A stretch of 60,925 bases of DNA, taken from an uncultured Campylobacter sp. (GTDB lineage Bacteria; Campylobacterota; Campylobacteria; Campylobacterales; Campylobacteraceae). The notes under the pieces are model-generated. The model was not told the DNA's origin. It was given only the letters and a program-made list of their open reading frames with translations, and did no database searches. Position numbers and translations under genes: made by a program. Positions within the stretch are counted from its first letter, which is position 1, and every line of letters begins with the position of its first letter. Of this stretch, positions 45,801 through 54,521 are shown piece by piece. The stretch spans positions 1-60,925 of the forward strand of contig NZ_CALIST010000010.1 of NCBI RefSeq assembly GCF_938041645.1. Direction: 5' to 3'.

Positions 45801-48800
45801 GGCTATGCGGGGGATATTTCAAATTTAAACTCACACGGGCAGATAAACTCTGCTAACGCTCCTACTCTTATAAAGGAAGCTTTTTCTAAAATAGATTACT
45901 CTCTAATAGGCAAGGGGCTCCTTAATCCTAACGCTTTAAATCTCGATAAAAACGATCTTGCGCCTAGCCTTAATAACGAAGCGGATATGCAAGATATCAT
46001 TAGGCCTAGCTATATAAACAATCTCTTTTCGCCTATAAGCAGTAAATTTTATAACACCTTCTACGTTTATAGCGAGCTGATACCGGATTTTTCATATATG
46101 CACAATAAGCTAAGCTTGCTTTATGATAAAAAAAGGATCTCCTTGAACTCTTCGGAGGAAGATGACGGCACTCTACTTAGATCCGCACCTTCTTTGATAT
46201 ACGCAGGAGGCAGCATAGATCTAAGCGTAAACGGCGATCTTAGAAACAAAGGGATAATCTACGCGGGCTCTAATATGAGCCTCAAAGCGGGCAGCGTATC
46301 AAATTTAAACTCCGCCTCCATCATCGCCGCGAACGCCCTAAGCATATCGGTCAAAAAGGATATAATAAACGCATCCTCTTTGATACAAGGACGTAGCGTA
46401 AGCTTAAACGCCGGCAGAGATATAATACATAAAACTCTAAGTAAAGAGATAAACCTAAATAGAGCCTACGGCGATCAAAGCAGCACCTATATAAGCACTA
46501 TCTCAAATATAAAATCTACCGAGGGCAGCGTAGCATTAAATGCGGCTCGCGATATAAGCCTAAGCGGAGCGAGCATAGACTCGGCTGCAAATTTAATCCT
46601 AAACGCCGCAAAGGACGTAAATATAAATAGCGCAGAGGAGAAGCTAAGCTATAATTTTAAAAGCAAGGGCGGATACTATAAAGAGGATATCGTTAAGAAT
46701 ACAGGCTCCAAACTTAACGCCAAAGATAATATCCTAATTAAAGCAGGCGGTATAGCCATAAGCGGAGCGGATATTAATGCGCGCAGCGGTGATGCTTTAC
46801 TGCAGGCAAAGAACTCCATAAATCTAAGCGGAGATATCGATAGCGCCTACTACGAGAGCGAATTTAAAGAGAAGGGCTTTGTGTCTAAAAAAAGCACTAC
46901 TACTAAAATTCTAAATCAAAGCGTAGTACCTACCAGCATAAGCGCTAAAAATATAATGCTTAGCTCGCAAGAAGCGGATATCAATATAGCGGGCTCTACG
47001 TTAAAAGCTAAAGAAGCCATAGATATGCAGGCGGGAAACAATATAAATATATCGCCTCTAAGCTATAACTTTTTAAACTATAAAAATAGCTCCAAATCCT
47101 CTTTAGGCGGATTGAAAGCTAGTATGGATATGCACTCGCTTTATAAGCAAAATTTACAAAGCTCCTCCCTGTCTAGCGAAACAGCAGATATAAGCTTAAG
47201 AGCAAAGAACGATCTAAGCCTAATATCCGCGGATATTTCAAGCGGACGCAATCTAAACTTAGGCGCGGGAAATTCCATAAATATCCTAGCGGCCAAGGAG
47301 TATAAAGAGGAGCTAAGCGCCCATAAGAAAAGAAGCTTCAATCCGCTCTCGGTGTTCAACTATCCGGTAGCGATAGCAGCTTCCGTAGGGGCAATGGATA
47401 ATATCGCATTAGAGGCCGGGATAGAAAAGATAGGCGGTAGTAGCCTTACCGAGGTATATAGGTCGGATTATAATAGCAAGCAGGTAAAAGAAGGTATATC
47501 GAAACTATCCGATATCAAAGCTGCGGGCGATATAAATTTAAACTCTCCTACAGCTTTTATAACTTCAAATATGAAAGCGGGCGGAGATATAAATGTAGAT
47601 GCCAAAAACCTAACGATATCCGCTGCCGCTAACGAATACAGCGAACAAAGCTCGCGAAAAAGCACCTCCGTATCTATTACTAAAGCGAAAGACTCGCTAA
47701 ATCAGATGAAGCCTAAATCCTTGGACGAGTTTAAAAAAGATACCAGCCTTAAAGCCAAAATAGCGTCCGCCTCATACGATAAATCCAATACGAACTTATA
47801 CGGTACCGAGACCGTCTCTTCTAATATGGAGGCTAAAAATATAACTCTTAGAGGAGATAATGGCCTAAGCGTTATAGGTTCAAATTTAAAGGCCGAAGAG
47901 GATCTTAACTTAATATCTAAAGATGGAAATATAAATATAATAAATTCCACCGATACCGCAAGCTCCTCATCTAGCTCTAAACATCTGGAAGGATCCCTAT
48001 CTCTTACCGTACAAAACGAATACGCCCAGCTCGCTCCTGCGGCTATTGCTTTAGCGGAAGCAATAAAACAGCTCAATCAGACCAAAAAGCAATACAAGGA
48101 GTATAAGGATCAGAAAAATGCTCTGCAGGACAAGCTTGTCGAGTTAAAAAACCGCTATAAGGCTAAAGAGGTAGGCATAGACTACTCCGATATTGAAGAC
48201 CTACAAAACATCATAGAGGACGTAAAGGACGAGGAGAAATACTATCTATCAAATATCGCTCTGGCTACTGCCAACGTAGCCTCTAAAACCGCCGCCCTCA
48301 TCTCTCAAGGATCTGCCGCATCCTCTAGCTGGGTTACCTGGGGCTTTAGCGTAGGCGCCTCCGCAGAGCTTAGCGGAACCACTTCCAAAGATAGCTCTAA
48401 ATCAACCAGCTCCGTAGCCTCTAATCTTAGCGGCAAGAATATTAAAATTTTAACTGATAGCAATAAAGATACCGCTATAAATATCAAAGGCTCAAATTTA
48501 TATGCTAGTAACGATATATATCTAAACACTCATAATCTCTTTATCGATGCTTCGCAAGATAGCTATGAAGCTAAACAAAGCTCTAAAACCATAAGCGGAA
48601 GAGTATCTGCCACTATGTATGGAGGCGGAGGAGGAAGCGCAGGGCTTGATTACTCTAAAAGCAATATGAAAGAGGAAAGCCTTAGCCACAATAACGCTAA
48701 AGTTTATGCAGGACATAATATATATGCCTTAGCTAGTAACGACGCTTTAATAAAAGGAGCTAACCTTAGAGCGGATAACGCTTTAGCTTTAAAGGTAGGA

Positions 48801-50723
48801 CATGATCTAAGCCTAGCAAGCTTGCGAGATAGCTATAATTACGATAGCAAATCAAGCTCTATAGGGGCAGGTATAGGCATAAGCGGAACTAAAACAACCT
48901 CCGATCCTTCTCGTCCTTATGCCATAAGCAACAACATAGTAAGGTATAAGGATTCCAAGCTTTCAAGCATAAACGCTAACTACTTTAGATCCAAATCAAG
49001 CACTATGGTAAAACAGACCGTGCTATCTAGCATAACCGCTAAAGAGTTAAACATAGAAGTAGGAGCTAACACAGATCTAAAAGGATCGTTAATAGCCGCA
49101 GGCTACTATGACGAGAATGGAAATTTCATAGATAACGGCAAGCTTAGATTAAAAACAGATACCCTAACTTTTTCAAATTTAAGCAACACCAGATACGACA
49201 AATCAAATTCTTTAAGCATAGGAACCAATTATGCTTTTAAAGATCCGCAACAGGGAGAAAGCGGAAGTAAAGATGGAGGTAGCCAAGCTAGTGATAGTAA
49301 GAGCGCTCAATCTAAAGAGAGCAATACCGATCCTAAGTCTAAAATTTCATCGATTAACTACTCTAATAATAGAAACCTATCCTACTCTATGAGTAAAAGC
49401 CTAGCTACTATAGGAAAAGGAGAGCTTATAGTAGGAGATAAAGATATAAGCTCTTTAAGCAAAGATGAGCTAGCTTCTTTACAATCTGATCCTAACAATA
49501 AAGCTCTATATAACTCAGACGATCTTAGAAGATTAAACAGAGACAGCTCCAAGCTAAATAAAGAGCTATACTCTACCAAGCTAAACTCTAACGTTGATGC
49601 AAGCGTGGATATGAGATTGTTTAGCGAAGGGGGAAGGAAGGAGATAAAGGATGATTATAATCGCGCTTCTATGATAGGAAATGTCGGATATAATATATTG
49701 ATGGGAGACATATCGTTTGATAAATATTTTACGGAGCTTGGTAGATATAATACAAGCTATGAATTCGATAAAGAATTTGGTGAATCTTTTGCTAAAGCTA
49801 TGAGTGATAAAAGCCTAAGCCTAGCAGAAAAGAAACAAATTCAAGAGGCATATATGAATGCCAAGAACTATGCTATGGGTTTAAGAACGGATATCACAGC
49901 GGTATATCTAGCGAGCCCTGATGGTAAAAATAGTCAAGTATTAATGGGAAATTTTAATCCCAAAAACCAAACTATTACAACTGTATTCTCTACAGATAAA
50001 CACAATAATATAAAAACCGATTTTAGCAGTTTTTATTTTGTACAGTCGCATGAAAACAGCCATTTACAAGATTTTAAGGATGGAATTTATCGAGCCGATA
50101 TGAATGGTAATCAGGAGACAAGAGCTAACGCTAGGGCAACAGATAGCCTCAATTATTTCAATAAGGCTCTAGGCATAAGCTCAAAAGGAAATTCCAACAT
50201 CGGTCTATATAGTTTTTCGGCTAGTAACTCTATGGCGAATAAAAGCACATTGATAAATAACTTGCGAATTTTCTCAGGACTCGATTATTCAAAAAGTAGG
50301 AATGTGGATATAAATAAATTGGGTCCGAAATCAAATAGAAATATTATATCGCAGCTTATAGAAAAGGTTAATAAAATAGGTATGGATAAATATAACCCTT
50401 CCGATAAAATAACCTATGCAGATCATGGTATTTCAGATAAAGAAGGCATTACATTATTTAGTTTTCCTAATGATTCAGCCATAGAAACTGCAAAAAAGCT
50501 ACAGCAAGAATTTCTAAAATTAGAAAAGTATAAAAATAATCCCAACATGCCTATAGAGTTGACTGTATGTTATATTGGCGGAAGCGATATACAAAAAGAA
50601 TTGAGTTTATTAGAACCAGATAGAGAAATTATAGCCTACAAGGGCTACTATTATGTTGTACCGCATATAGGTTCTGATAAAGTAATATATAAAAATGGGA
50701 AAATAGTGAACTTAGGAGAATAG
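42849..50723 (+). CDS. cdiA: CdiA-like filamentous hemagglutinin toxin exoprotein
   Basis: 2624 aa. An extended signal region (residues 1-55) is followed by the TPS secretion domain with ADLIIANPSGINVNG, then long FHA-type beta-helix repeats (NLNAGRDI-, LNIS-like). A coiled-coil stretch lies at about 1750-1800 (LNQTKKQYKEYKDQKNALQD). The last 350 residues differ: HENSHLQD (His2401-His2405) is an HExxH motif with Glu2423 downstream, and the tip carries ADHG (His2526) and LTVCYIGGS (Cys2574), resembling the His/Cys arrangement of caspase-like peptidases. The tip is presumably the variable toxin. GGAGG lies eight bases before the ATG. The immunity candidate follows after four bases. Confidence 0.9.
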   Translation: MQILCLSSIFNGSGRLGASTDTKEYFGVFTQAKKRLAALLLIGLLAPCFSYCEIIPDNSAPVNHRASVSQTPNAPATQIDIASPNDKGVSINEYSKFNTPKEGTVFNNSQAGSISKTAGYIPPNPRLNRGEAKLIINQVNSPLPSNLQGNIEIAGRKADLIIANPSGINVNGATIINSSSTTLSTTTPTYENGHLKSLNISKEGSINIGADGLNDNGDYLNVISNSLKLEGKIYANEINVVATDGKVSLKNTDSGLRQDNLKIEQGGGSHPRGVSIDSSALGGMYAGKINIISTKDGAGINNKGAILADSSLKIDANGDLINEGKLGSNGQTQIGSKTISNQKGSKISASNLGIKTSSVENRGNIQANTLKLKADRLDNIKGTISSSSALKIEARSLSNKDRAVIGAAKSERLNELGLDEAKDPSKAGVVPPSKNELSVISAEHISNIGGAILSNESYLDIKDSLLNDNSLMVLRALDSEIPNFYNLSGSTFIVQEGLSLRGNNLRNESSKIISLGGALLGYDSIDNSKGSILSGGNLIINKGALNNEEGLISSKGDLALNLDSLSALGKLSSDGSLYLGLKDDLSYNGGIYASGDIYLNLQGSFIALQRLISNKDLIINAKGIKNESIIAALGNLALKTKEQISNLGSLIAGDELITNSESLINKKALIYAQNGIALNAKNILNQDASNILSGGDIVINTSFLSNEALSNIISQRNLNIFNERGGEGKADEIINASSLIYARGALNIGAKKLNNRSVNEPVKRVQSTGYNIDFTCNGDGWGCSGVAIPLKVNAAEIKERILKQNPNISQDELNAKIMEELSEQDMNLYVLSLYKDTRLPGEDTRLYDAITLSLKDNLFGIRRSKPHKKERLRQISYSINKEYITEDSLSKFMGSNIISAGDSNLNIDELNNDKSVIYAYNDLLLNVKSLNNRSLSLNHSMISQAEYRWRGKKRKMHGGYSDQKNIYYSQPAIISIIGAKKDIKGYAGDISNLNSHGQINSANAPTLIKEAFSKIDYSLIGKGLLNPNALNLDKNDLAPSLNNEADMQDIIRPSYINNLFSPISSKFYNTFYVYSELIPDFSYMHNKLSLLYDKKRISLNSSEEDDGTLLRSAPSLIYAGGSIDLSVNGDLRNKGIIYAGSNMSLKAGSVSNLNSASIIAANALSISVKKDIINASSLIQGRSVSLNAGRDIIHKTLSKEINLNRAYGDQSSTYISTISNIKSTEGSVALNAARDISLSGASIDSAANLILNAAKDVNINSAEEKLSYNFKSKGGYYKEDIVKNTGSKLNAKDNILIKAGGIAISGADINARSGDALLQAKNSINLSGDIDSAYYESEFKEKGFVSKKSTTTKILNQSVVPTSISAKNIMLSSQEADINIAGSTLKAKEAIDMQAGNNINISPLSYNFLNYKNSSKSSLGGLKASMDMHSLYKQNLQSSSLSSETADISLRAKNDLSLISADISSGRNLNLGAGNSINILAAKEYKEELSAHKKRSFNPLSVFNYPVAIAASVGAMDNIALEAGIEKIGGSSLTEVYRSDYNSKQVKEGISKLSDIKAAGDINLNSPTAFITSNMKAGGDINVDAKNLTISAAANEYSEQSSRKSTSVSITKAKDSLNQMKPKSLDEFKKDTSLKAKIASASYDKSNTNLYGTETVSSNMEAKNITLRGDNGLSVIGSNLKAEEDLNLISKDGNINIINSTDTASSSSSSKHLEGSLSLTVQNEYAQLAPAAIALAEAIKQLNQTKKQYKEYKDQKNALQDKLVELKNRYKAKEVGIDYSDIEDLQNIIEDVKDEEKYYLSNIALATANVASKTAALISQGSAASSSWVTWGFSVGASAELSGTTSKDSSKSTSSVASNLSGKNIKILTDSNKDTAINIKGSNLYASNDIYLNTHNLFIDASQDSYEAKQSSKTISGRVSATMYGGGGGSAGLDYSKSNMKEESLSHNNAKVYAGHNIYALASNDALIKGANLRADNALALKVGHDLSLASLRDSYNYDSKSSSIGAGIGISGTKTTSDPSRPYAISNNIVRYKDSKLSSINANYFRSKSSTMVKQTVLSSITAKELNIEVGANTDLKGSLIAAGYYDENGNFIDNGKLRLKTDTLTFSNLSNTRYDKSNSLSIGTNYAFKDPQQGESGSKDGGSQASDSKSAQSKESNTDPKSKISSINYSNNRNLSYSMSKSLATIGKGELIVGDKDISSLSKDELASLQSDPNNKALYNSDDLRRLNRDSSKLNKELYSTKLNSNVDASVDMRLFSEGGRKEIKDDYNRASMIGNVGYNILMGDISFDKYFTELGRYNTSYEFDKEFGESFAKAMSDKSLSLAEKKQIQEAYMNAKNYAMGLRTDITAVYLASPDGKNSQVLMGNFNPKNQTITTVFSTDKHNNIKTDFSSFYFVQSHENSHLQDFKDGIYRADMNGNQETRANARATDSLNYFNKALGISSKGNSNIGLYSFSASNSMANKSTLINNLRIFSGLDYSKSRNVDINKLGPKSNRNIISQLIEKVNKIGMDKYNPSDKITYADHGISDKEGITLFSFPNDSAIETAKKLQQEFLKLEKYKNNPNMPIELTVCYIGGSDIQKELSLLEPDREIIAYKGYYYVVPHIGSDKVIYKNGKIVNLGE
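48288..48560 (+). repeat. cdiA segment duplicated at 51112-51384
   Basis: 273 bases inside cdiA (coding ALISQGSAASSSWVTWGFSV and on) are repeated downstream with no length change and few substitutions. Confidence 0.92.
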
Positions 50724-50727
50724 ACAA

Positions 50728-51012
50728 ATGATAAAAAGCAAAATCATTAAAGCATTAAAATTTATAATTTGCACCATAGTAATCTTGTTTTTGTTTTTAA
50801 TTTATATGTGCGATACGTCCGCGAGGTGCGATTATATGTTTTTTGCAGAGGAGAGGTTGATGGGTAGATTATTGATAGCAATCGATACGAAAGATATAGA
50901 TTTAGTAAGATATATTACCGCCGAAGGTAGAGTTTGCAAAAAATTTAATGTTTATCATAGAGCAAGCAAGGAATTAAGAAAAATGGAATCAGAAAACAAT
51001 AGCACTCAATGA
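50728..51012 (+). CDS. cdiI: cognate immunity protein candidate, membrane-anchored
   Basis: 94 aa, four bases after the cdiA stop; TTAGGAG at the cdiA end serves as its Shine-Dalgarno. One helix at about 9-27 (LKFIICTIVILFLFLIYM) is followed by a charged domain with MGRLLIAIDTKDIDLVRYIT. Immunity genes of CDI systems directly follow cdiA, are small, and differ between strains. No family is recognised, so the call rests on position. A membrane-located immunity protein would suggest a toxin acting at or near the inner membrane or in the periplasm. Confidence 0.65.
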   Translation: MIKSKIIKALKFIICTIVILFLFLIYMCDTSARCDYMFFAEERLMGRLLIAIDTKDIDLVRYITAEGRVCKKFNVYHRASKELRKMESENNSTQ

Positions 51013-51042
51013 GTAGATAGATTTTAAAAAATTCTAAAATTT

Positions 51043-51432
51043 ATGAAAAATAGATATATAAAAGAGATGAAATTTATAAAACGGCTTTCTTACTTTACCC
51101 TTGCTCTTTTAACCGCCGCCCTCATCTCTCAAGGATCTGCCGCATCCTCTAGCTGGGTTACCTGGGGCTTTAGCGTAGGCGCCTCCGCAGAGCTTAGCGG
51201 AACCACTTCCAAAGATAGTTCCAAATCAAGTAACTCCGTAGCCTCTAATCTTAGCGGCAATAATATTAAAATTTTAACGGATAGCAATAAAGATACCGCT
51301 ATAAATATCAAAGGCTCAAATTTATATGCCAGTAACGATATACACCTAAGCACTCATAATCTATTTATGGATGCTTCGCGGGATAAAATTAACACAGGAA
51401 CGTATTGTGGACCAAGAAAAGAGCTTCAATAA
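51043..51432 (+). pseudogene. cdiA fragment fused to a short hydrophobic leader
   Basis: 129-aa ORF: MKFIKRLSYFTLALLTAALI leads into the duplicated cdiA segment (SQGSAASSSWVTWGFSVGAS onward) and ends soon after the homology stops. No clear Shine-Dalgarno. It is not an intact exoprotein. It is the upstream remnant of a displaced cdiA end and forms the link between two immunity genes. Confidence 0.75.
51112..51384 (+). repeat. duplicate of cdiA 48288-48560
   Basis: Same orientation and length as the cdiA segment, identical over most positions. Gives homology for recombination with cdiA. Confidence 0.92.
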
Positions 51433-51799
51433 TCCTGCCTTTGGCGAGGAGCTAAATAAATTTTTAAATGTTATGCTAAAGCATGAGTTTCCCGGTAAGG
51501 ATAAACTTATTAAGCAGCTTAATAATTTAAGAATTAAAAAGATTGAGGAGGACGCAGGCTTTAAGGCCTTTGTCTTTGAAGTAGTGGATCAAAATTTACT
51601 AGATTATGAAGGCATACCATATCCGGCGATAGATATGTTAGTATCCAGCGATTCACACTATGAAACGGAATTCCTACTTCACTGGGGTGAATGTGTAAAA
51701 GAGCTGGAGATTTTTAACGTCGCAGGAGAGGACTATCTTGAATTAGAAAATTTTGAGAATATTCAATTTTATAATTTTGATGAAAATAAATATGAATAA
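51407..51799 (+). CDS. orphan immunity protein candidate, soluble acidic
   Basis: 130 aa from the GTG at 51407, preceded by AGGA at seven bases; the frame opens earlier inside the cdiA duplicate. It is acidic, without signal or helix (FLNVMLKHEFPGKDKLIKQL, IDMLVSSDSHYETEFLLHW). Size, charge and place between cdiA fragments fit an immunity protein kept after loss of its toxin. No family recognised. Cytoplasmic location would suit a nuclease-type toxin, unlike its neighbours. Confidence 0.6.
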   Translation: MDQEKSFNNPAFGEELNKFLNVMLKHEFPGKDKLIKQLNNLRIKKIEEDAGFKAFVFEVVDQNLLDYEGIPYPAIDMLVSSDSHYETEFLLHWGECVKELEIFNVAGEDYLELENFENIQFYNFDENKYE

Positions 51800-51860
51800 G
51801 TGCTTGAAATTAATAGTAGCCCTATTTTGTATCAATATAATGGCTGCGAGCTTAAAAGCA

Positions 51861-51938
51861 AACAACATAGTAAGGTATTCAAATTCTAAGCTTTCAAGCA
51901 TAAACGCTAACTACTCCAGATCCAAATCAAGCACTATA
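51861..51938 (+). repeat. duplicate of cdiA 48930-49007
   Basis: 78 bases coding NNIVRY..SKLSSINANY repeat a later part of cdiA, followed by a short stretch (NSQQGNK) like cdiA near 49240. Precedes the third immunity candidate. Confidence 0.88.
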
Positions 51939-51968
51939 AAATTTAAAAATTCCCAACAAGGAAATAAA

Positions 51969-52370
51969 ATGAAATTTTTAAGGCAATACAAAAACATTAT
52001 TCTATTACCATTTTTGCTGATTATTTCGTTTTTTGTTTTTCGTATGATTTATACGGAAATAATTAGCGAGTGCGCCCCAATAAGGCTTTTTTCAAAAAAT
52101 TCTCTAAGCAATAGTGATTATGTTGAATTAAAAGCAAAATGTATAAAAAAGGCTCTGGAAAATAGCGATAACCACCTTATTATGCAGTATTTTAAAAGAG
52201 AAACGAGCGAGTGTCTTGAGATTATTGATGAATCGTCAAAGATCCCACATAATCTGATTAGAGTTAATAGCTTTGAAGAATGGAAAAAATTAAGACTTAC
52301 AGATGCCGACAATATAATTTGTCCTATCGGTAATTCTAAAAAGAGCGATATTGGCAATGAAAGCAAATAA
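51969..52370 (+). CDS. orphan immunity protein candidate, membrane-anchored
   Basis: 133 aa, ATG preceded by AAGGAA at correct spacing. One helix at about 10-26 (IILLPFLLIISFFVFRMIY) is followed by a charged Cys-containing domain (DYVELKAKCIKKALENSDN). The frame is open upstream through the cdiA duplicate to 51753, giving a leader-cdiA-immunity fusion of 205 aa, but the internal start looks best. Layout matches the first immunity candidate (helix then domain) though the sequences differ. Confidence 0.6.
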   Translation: MKFLRQYKNIILLPFLLIISFFVFRMIYTEIISECAPIRLFSKNSLSNSDYVELKAKCIKKALENSDNHLIMQYFKRETSECLEIIDESSKIPHNLIRVNSFEEWKKLRLTDADNIICPIGNSKKSDIGNESK

Positions 52371-52590
52371 ATTTATAAATTCTTCAAATTTACGAAGTTG
52401 GGGCTACTCATCAAGCAAAACATTAGCCGCAATTTGAAGTGTAAATTTTAAAATTTACTATTTTATGCCGCGCGTTTTTTGCGGCTGCATATCTGATAAA
52501 TTTAGAAGAGCGTCGCAAAAGGTGCCGTCAAAAAAGCGAAATTTAACGCGAAATTTTATATAATCTTGCGATTTAATGTGAGGAGATAGG

Positions 52591-53772
52591 ATGAATAAAA
52601 AGGCGTATTTCGGGAGTTTCGGCGGGCAATTCGTGCCGGAGACGGCAATGTTTGCGCTCGAGGAGCTGGAGGATGCGTACAATACCATAGCGCAGACGAA
52701 GGAATTTAAAGACGAGCTAGGTTACTTGCTGCGCGAATATGCGGGGCGTCCGACGCCGCTATATCACGCCGTGCGCCTTAGCGAGCACTACGGGCATGAA
52801 ATTTATCTAAAGCGCGAGGATCTTAACCACACGGGCGCCCATAAGATCAATAACGCCCTAGCGCAAGCGTTGCTCGCCAAAAAAATGGGCAAAAAAAAGA
52901 TCATCGCCGAAACCGGCGCAGGTCAGCACGGCGTAGCGACAGCGACGGCAGCGGCGCTATTTGGGCTTGAATGCGACGTGTATATGGGCGAGACCGACGC
53001 TGCGCGCCAGCAGCTCAACGCCTTTAGGATGCAGCTTTTGGGCGCAAATTTGATTAAAATCGGCACCGGTCTTAAAACGCTCAAAGAGGCGACCACCGCG
53101 GCGATTCAGGCGTGGGTGAACGAGATCGAGAGCGTATTTTATGTCATCGGCTCGGCGGTCGGACCGCATCCGTATCCTAAGATGGTTAGGGATTTTCAAA
53201 GCGTCATCGGCACCGAGACCAAATCGCAGCTTGCGAGCAAGGGGATCAAGGCCAATTACGTCCTAGCCTGCGTAGGAGGCGGAAGCAATGCGATAGGAAT
53301 TTTTAGCGCGTTTGTGGATGATCCTAGCGTGCAACTCATCGGCGTCGAAGCGGGCGGCTTGGGCGCGCATACCCCTTATCACGCAGCGACCATTACCAAT
53401 GGGCGCGCGGGCATCATCCACGGCATGAAAACGATCGTACTGCAGGATAAATTCGGCATGATCGAGCCTGTTCACAGCATCTCGGCGGGGCTTGATTATC
53501 CCGGCGTGGGTCCGGAGCACGCGCATCTGCACGAGATAAGTCGCGCAAAATATGAAGCGGTAACCGATGATGAGTGTATCACGGCGCTTAAACTGCTCTG
53601 TAGGCTCGAAGGCATCATCCCCGCGATCGAAAGCGCGCATGCGTTAGCGTATTTGCAAAAGCTCTGCCCACAGCTAAAGGGCAAAAAAACGATCGTCGTA
53701 AACGTAAGCGGCAGGGGCGATAAGGATATGGATACCGTGATGAATTACAAAAAAGGAACGATTTATGGATAA
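52591..53772 (+). CDS. trpB: tryptophan synthase beta chain
   Basis: 393 aa. PLP lysine Lys85 in HTGAHKINNALAQAL; other motifs are GQFVPETAM, ETGAGQHGVATAT, GGGSNAIGIF and SGRGDKDM. Condenses indole with serine. GAGGAGAT precedes the ATG. It overlaps trpA by eight bases. The upstream trp genes present in C. jejuni are not seen; the CDI island lies there instead. Confidence 0.96.
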   Translation: MNKKAYFGSFGGQFVPETAMFALEELEDAYNTIAQTKEFKDELGYLLREYAGRPTPLYHAVRLSEHYGHEIYLKREDLNHTGAHKINNALAQALLAKKMGKKKIIAETGAGQHGVATATAAALFGLECDVYMGETDAARQQLNAFRMQLLGANLIKIGTGLKTLKEATTAAIQAWVNEIESVFYVIGSAVGPHPYPKMVRDFQSVIGTETKSQLASKGIKANYVLACVGGGSNAIGIFSAFVDDPSVQLIGVEAGGLGAHTPYHAATITNGRAGIIHGMKTIVLQDKFGMIEPVHSISAGLDYPGVGPEHAHLHEISRAKYEAVTDDECITALKLLCRLEGIIPAIESAHALAYLQKLCPQLKGKKTIVVNVSGRGDKDMDTVMNYKKGTIYG

Positions 53773-54511
53773 GATCAAGGCGGCCTTCACCGCCAAAAAG
53801 GCAAACATCGGCTACATCGTGGCGGGCTACCCGAGCCCCGCGCACACGAAGGAGTTTTTGTCAAATTTAGACGAAAGCGCGATCGATCTGCTTGAGATTG
53901 GCATCCCGTATTCCGATCCGCTCGCAGACGGTCCGGAAATTTTTAAGGCGAGCTTCTCCGCGGTGCAAAACGGCGTAAGCGCGGAGAAGGTATTTGAAAT
54001 TTTAAAAGGGGTGCAAACGCGCAAGCCGCTCGTGTTTTTGGTCTATTACAACGTGATCTTTGCCTATGGCGCGCGCGAGTTTGTAGCGCAGGCGGCGCGC
54101 TACGGCATCAGCGGACTAATAATCCCCGATCTGCCGTATGAAGAAAACGAAGAAATTTTCGCGCTTTGCGAGGAGTTCGGTATCGCGCTCATCCCGCTTA
54201 TTAGCGTTACGAGCGAGCACCGCGCCGCGCGAGTTTTGAGCCGCGCGCGGGGCTTCATCTACGGCGTGGGCGCTATCGGCGTGACCGGAAGCAAGCAAAC
54301 TCCGATCTCGCGCCTTAAAAATATGGTCGCAGATCTTAAAAAAATGAGCGATCTGCCCGTAGCGATCGGCTTTGGCATTCGCAACTCTAGCGATGTTCGC
54401 GCCACCAAAGAATACGCAGACGGCGCTATCATCGGCACTGCGATCGTAAATTTGTGCGCGAACTATGGCGGGCGCGAGCTGCAAGACAAGATCGCCGAAC
54501 TTTTTAATTAA
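53765..54511 (+). CDS. trpA: tryptophan synthase alpha chain
   Basis: 248 aa TIM barrel. LLEIGIPYSDPLADGPEI carries the two catalytic acids. Further motifs are GISGLIIPDLPYEE, GVGAIGVTGSK and VAIGFGIRNSSDV. It cleaves indole-3-glycerol phosphate and channels indole to TrpB. The start overlaps the trpB end, so the pair is coupled. Confidence 0.96.
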   Translation: MDKIKAAFTAKKANIGYIVAGYPSPAHTKEFLSNLDESAIDLLEIGIPYSDPLADGPEIFKASFSAVQNGVSAEKVFEILKGVQTRKPLVFLVYYNVIFAYGAREFVAQAARYGISGLIIPDLPYEENEEIFALCEEFGIALIPLISVTSEHRAARVLSRARGFIYGVGAIGVTGSKQTPISRLKNMVADLKKMSDLPVAIGFGIRNSSDVRATKEYADGAIIGTAIVNLCANYGGRELQDKIAELFN

Positions 54512-54521
54512 CGGAAAGAGT

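Noticed and set aside
42849..50723. Antisense and alternative-frame ORFs in cdiA
   Set aside because: They follow the repeat structure of the beta helix and have no independent signals.
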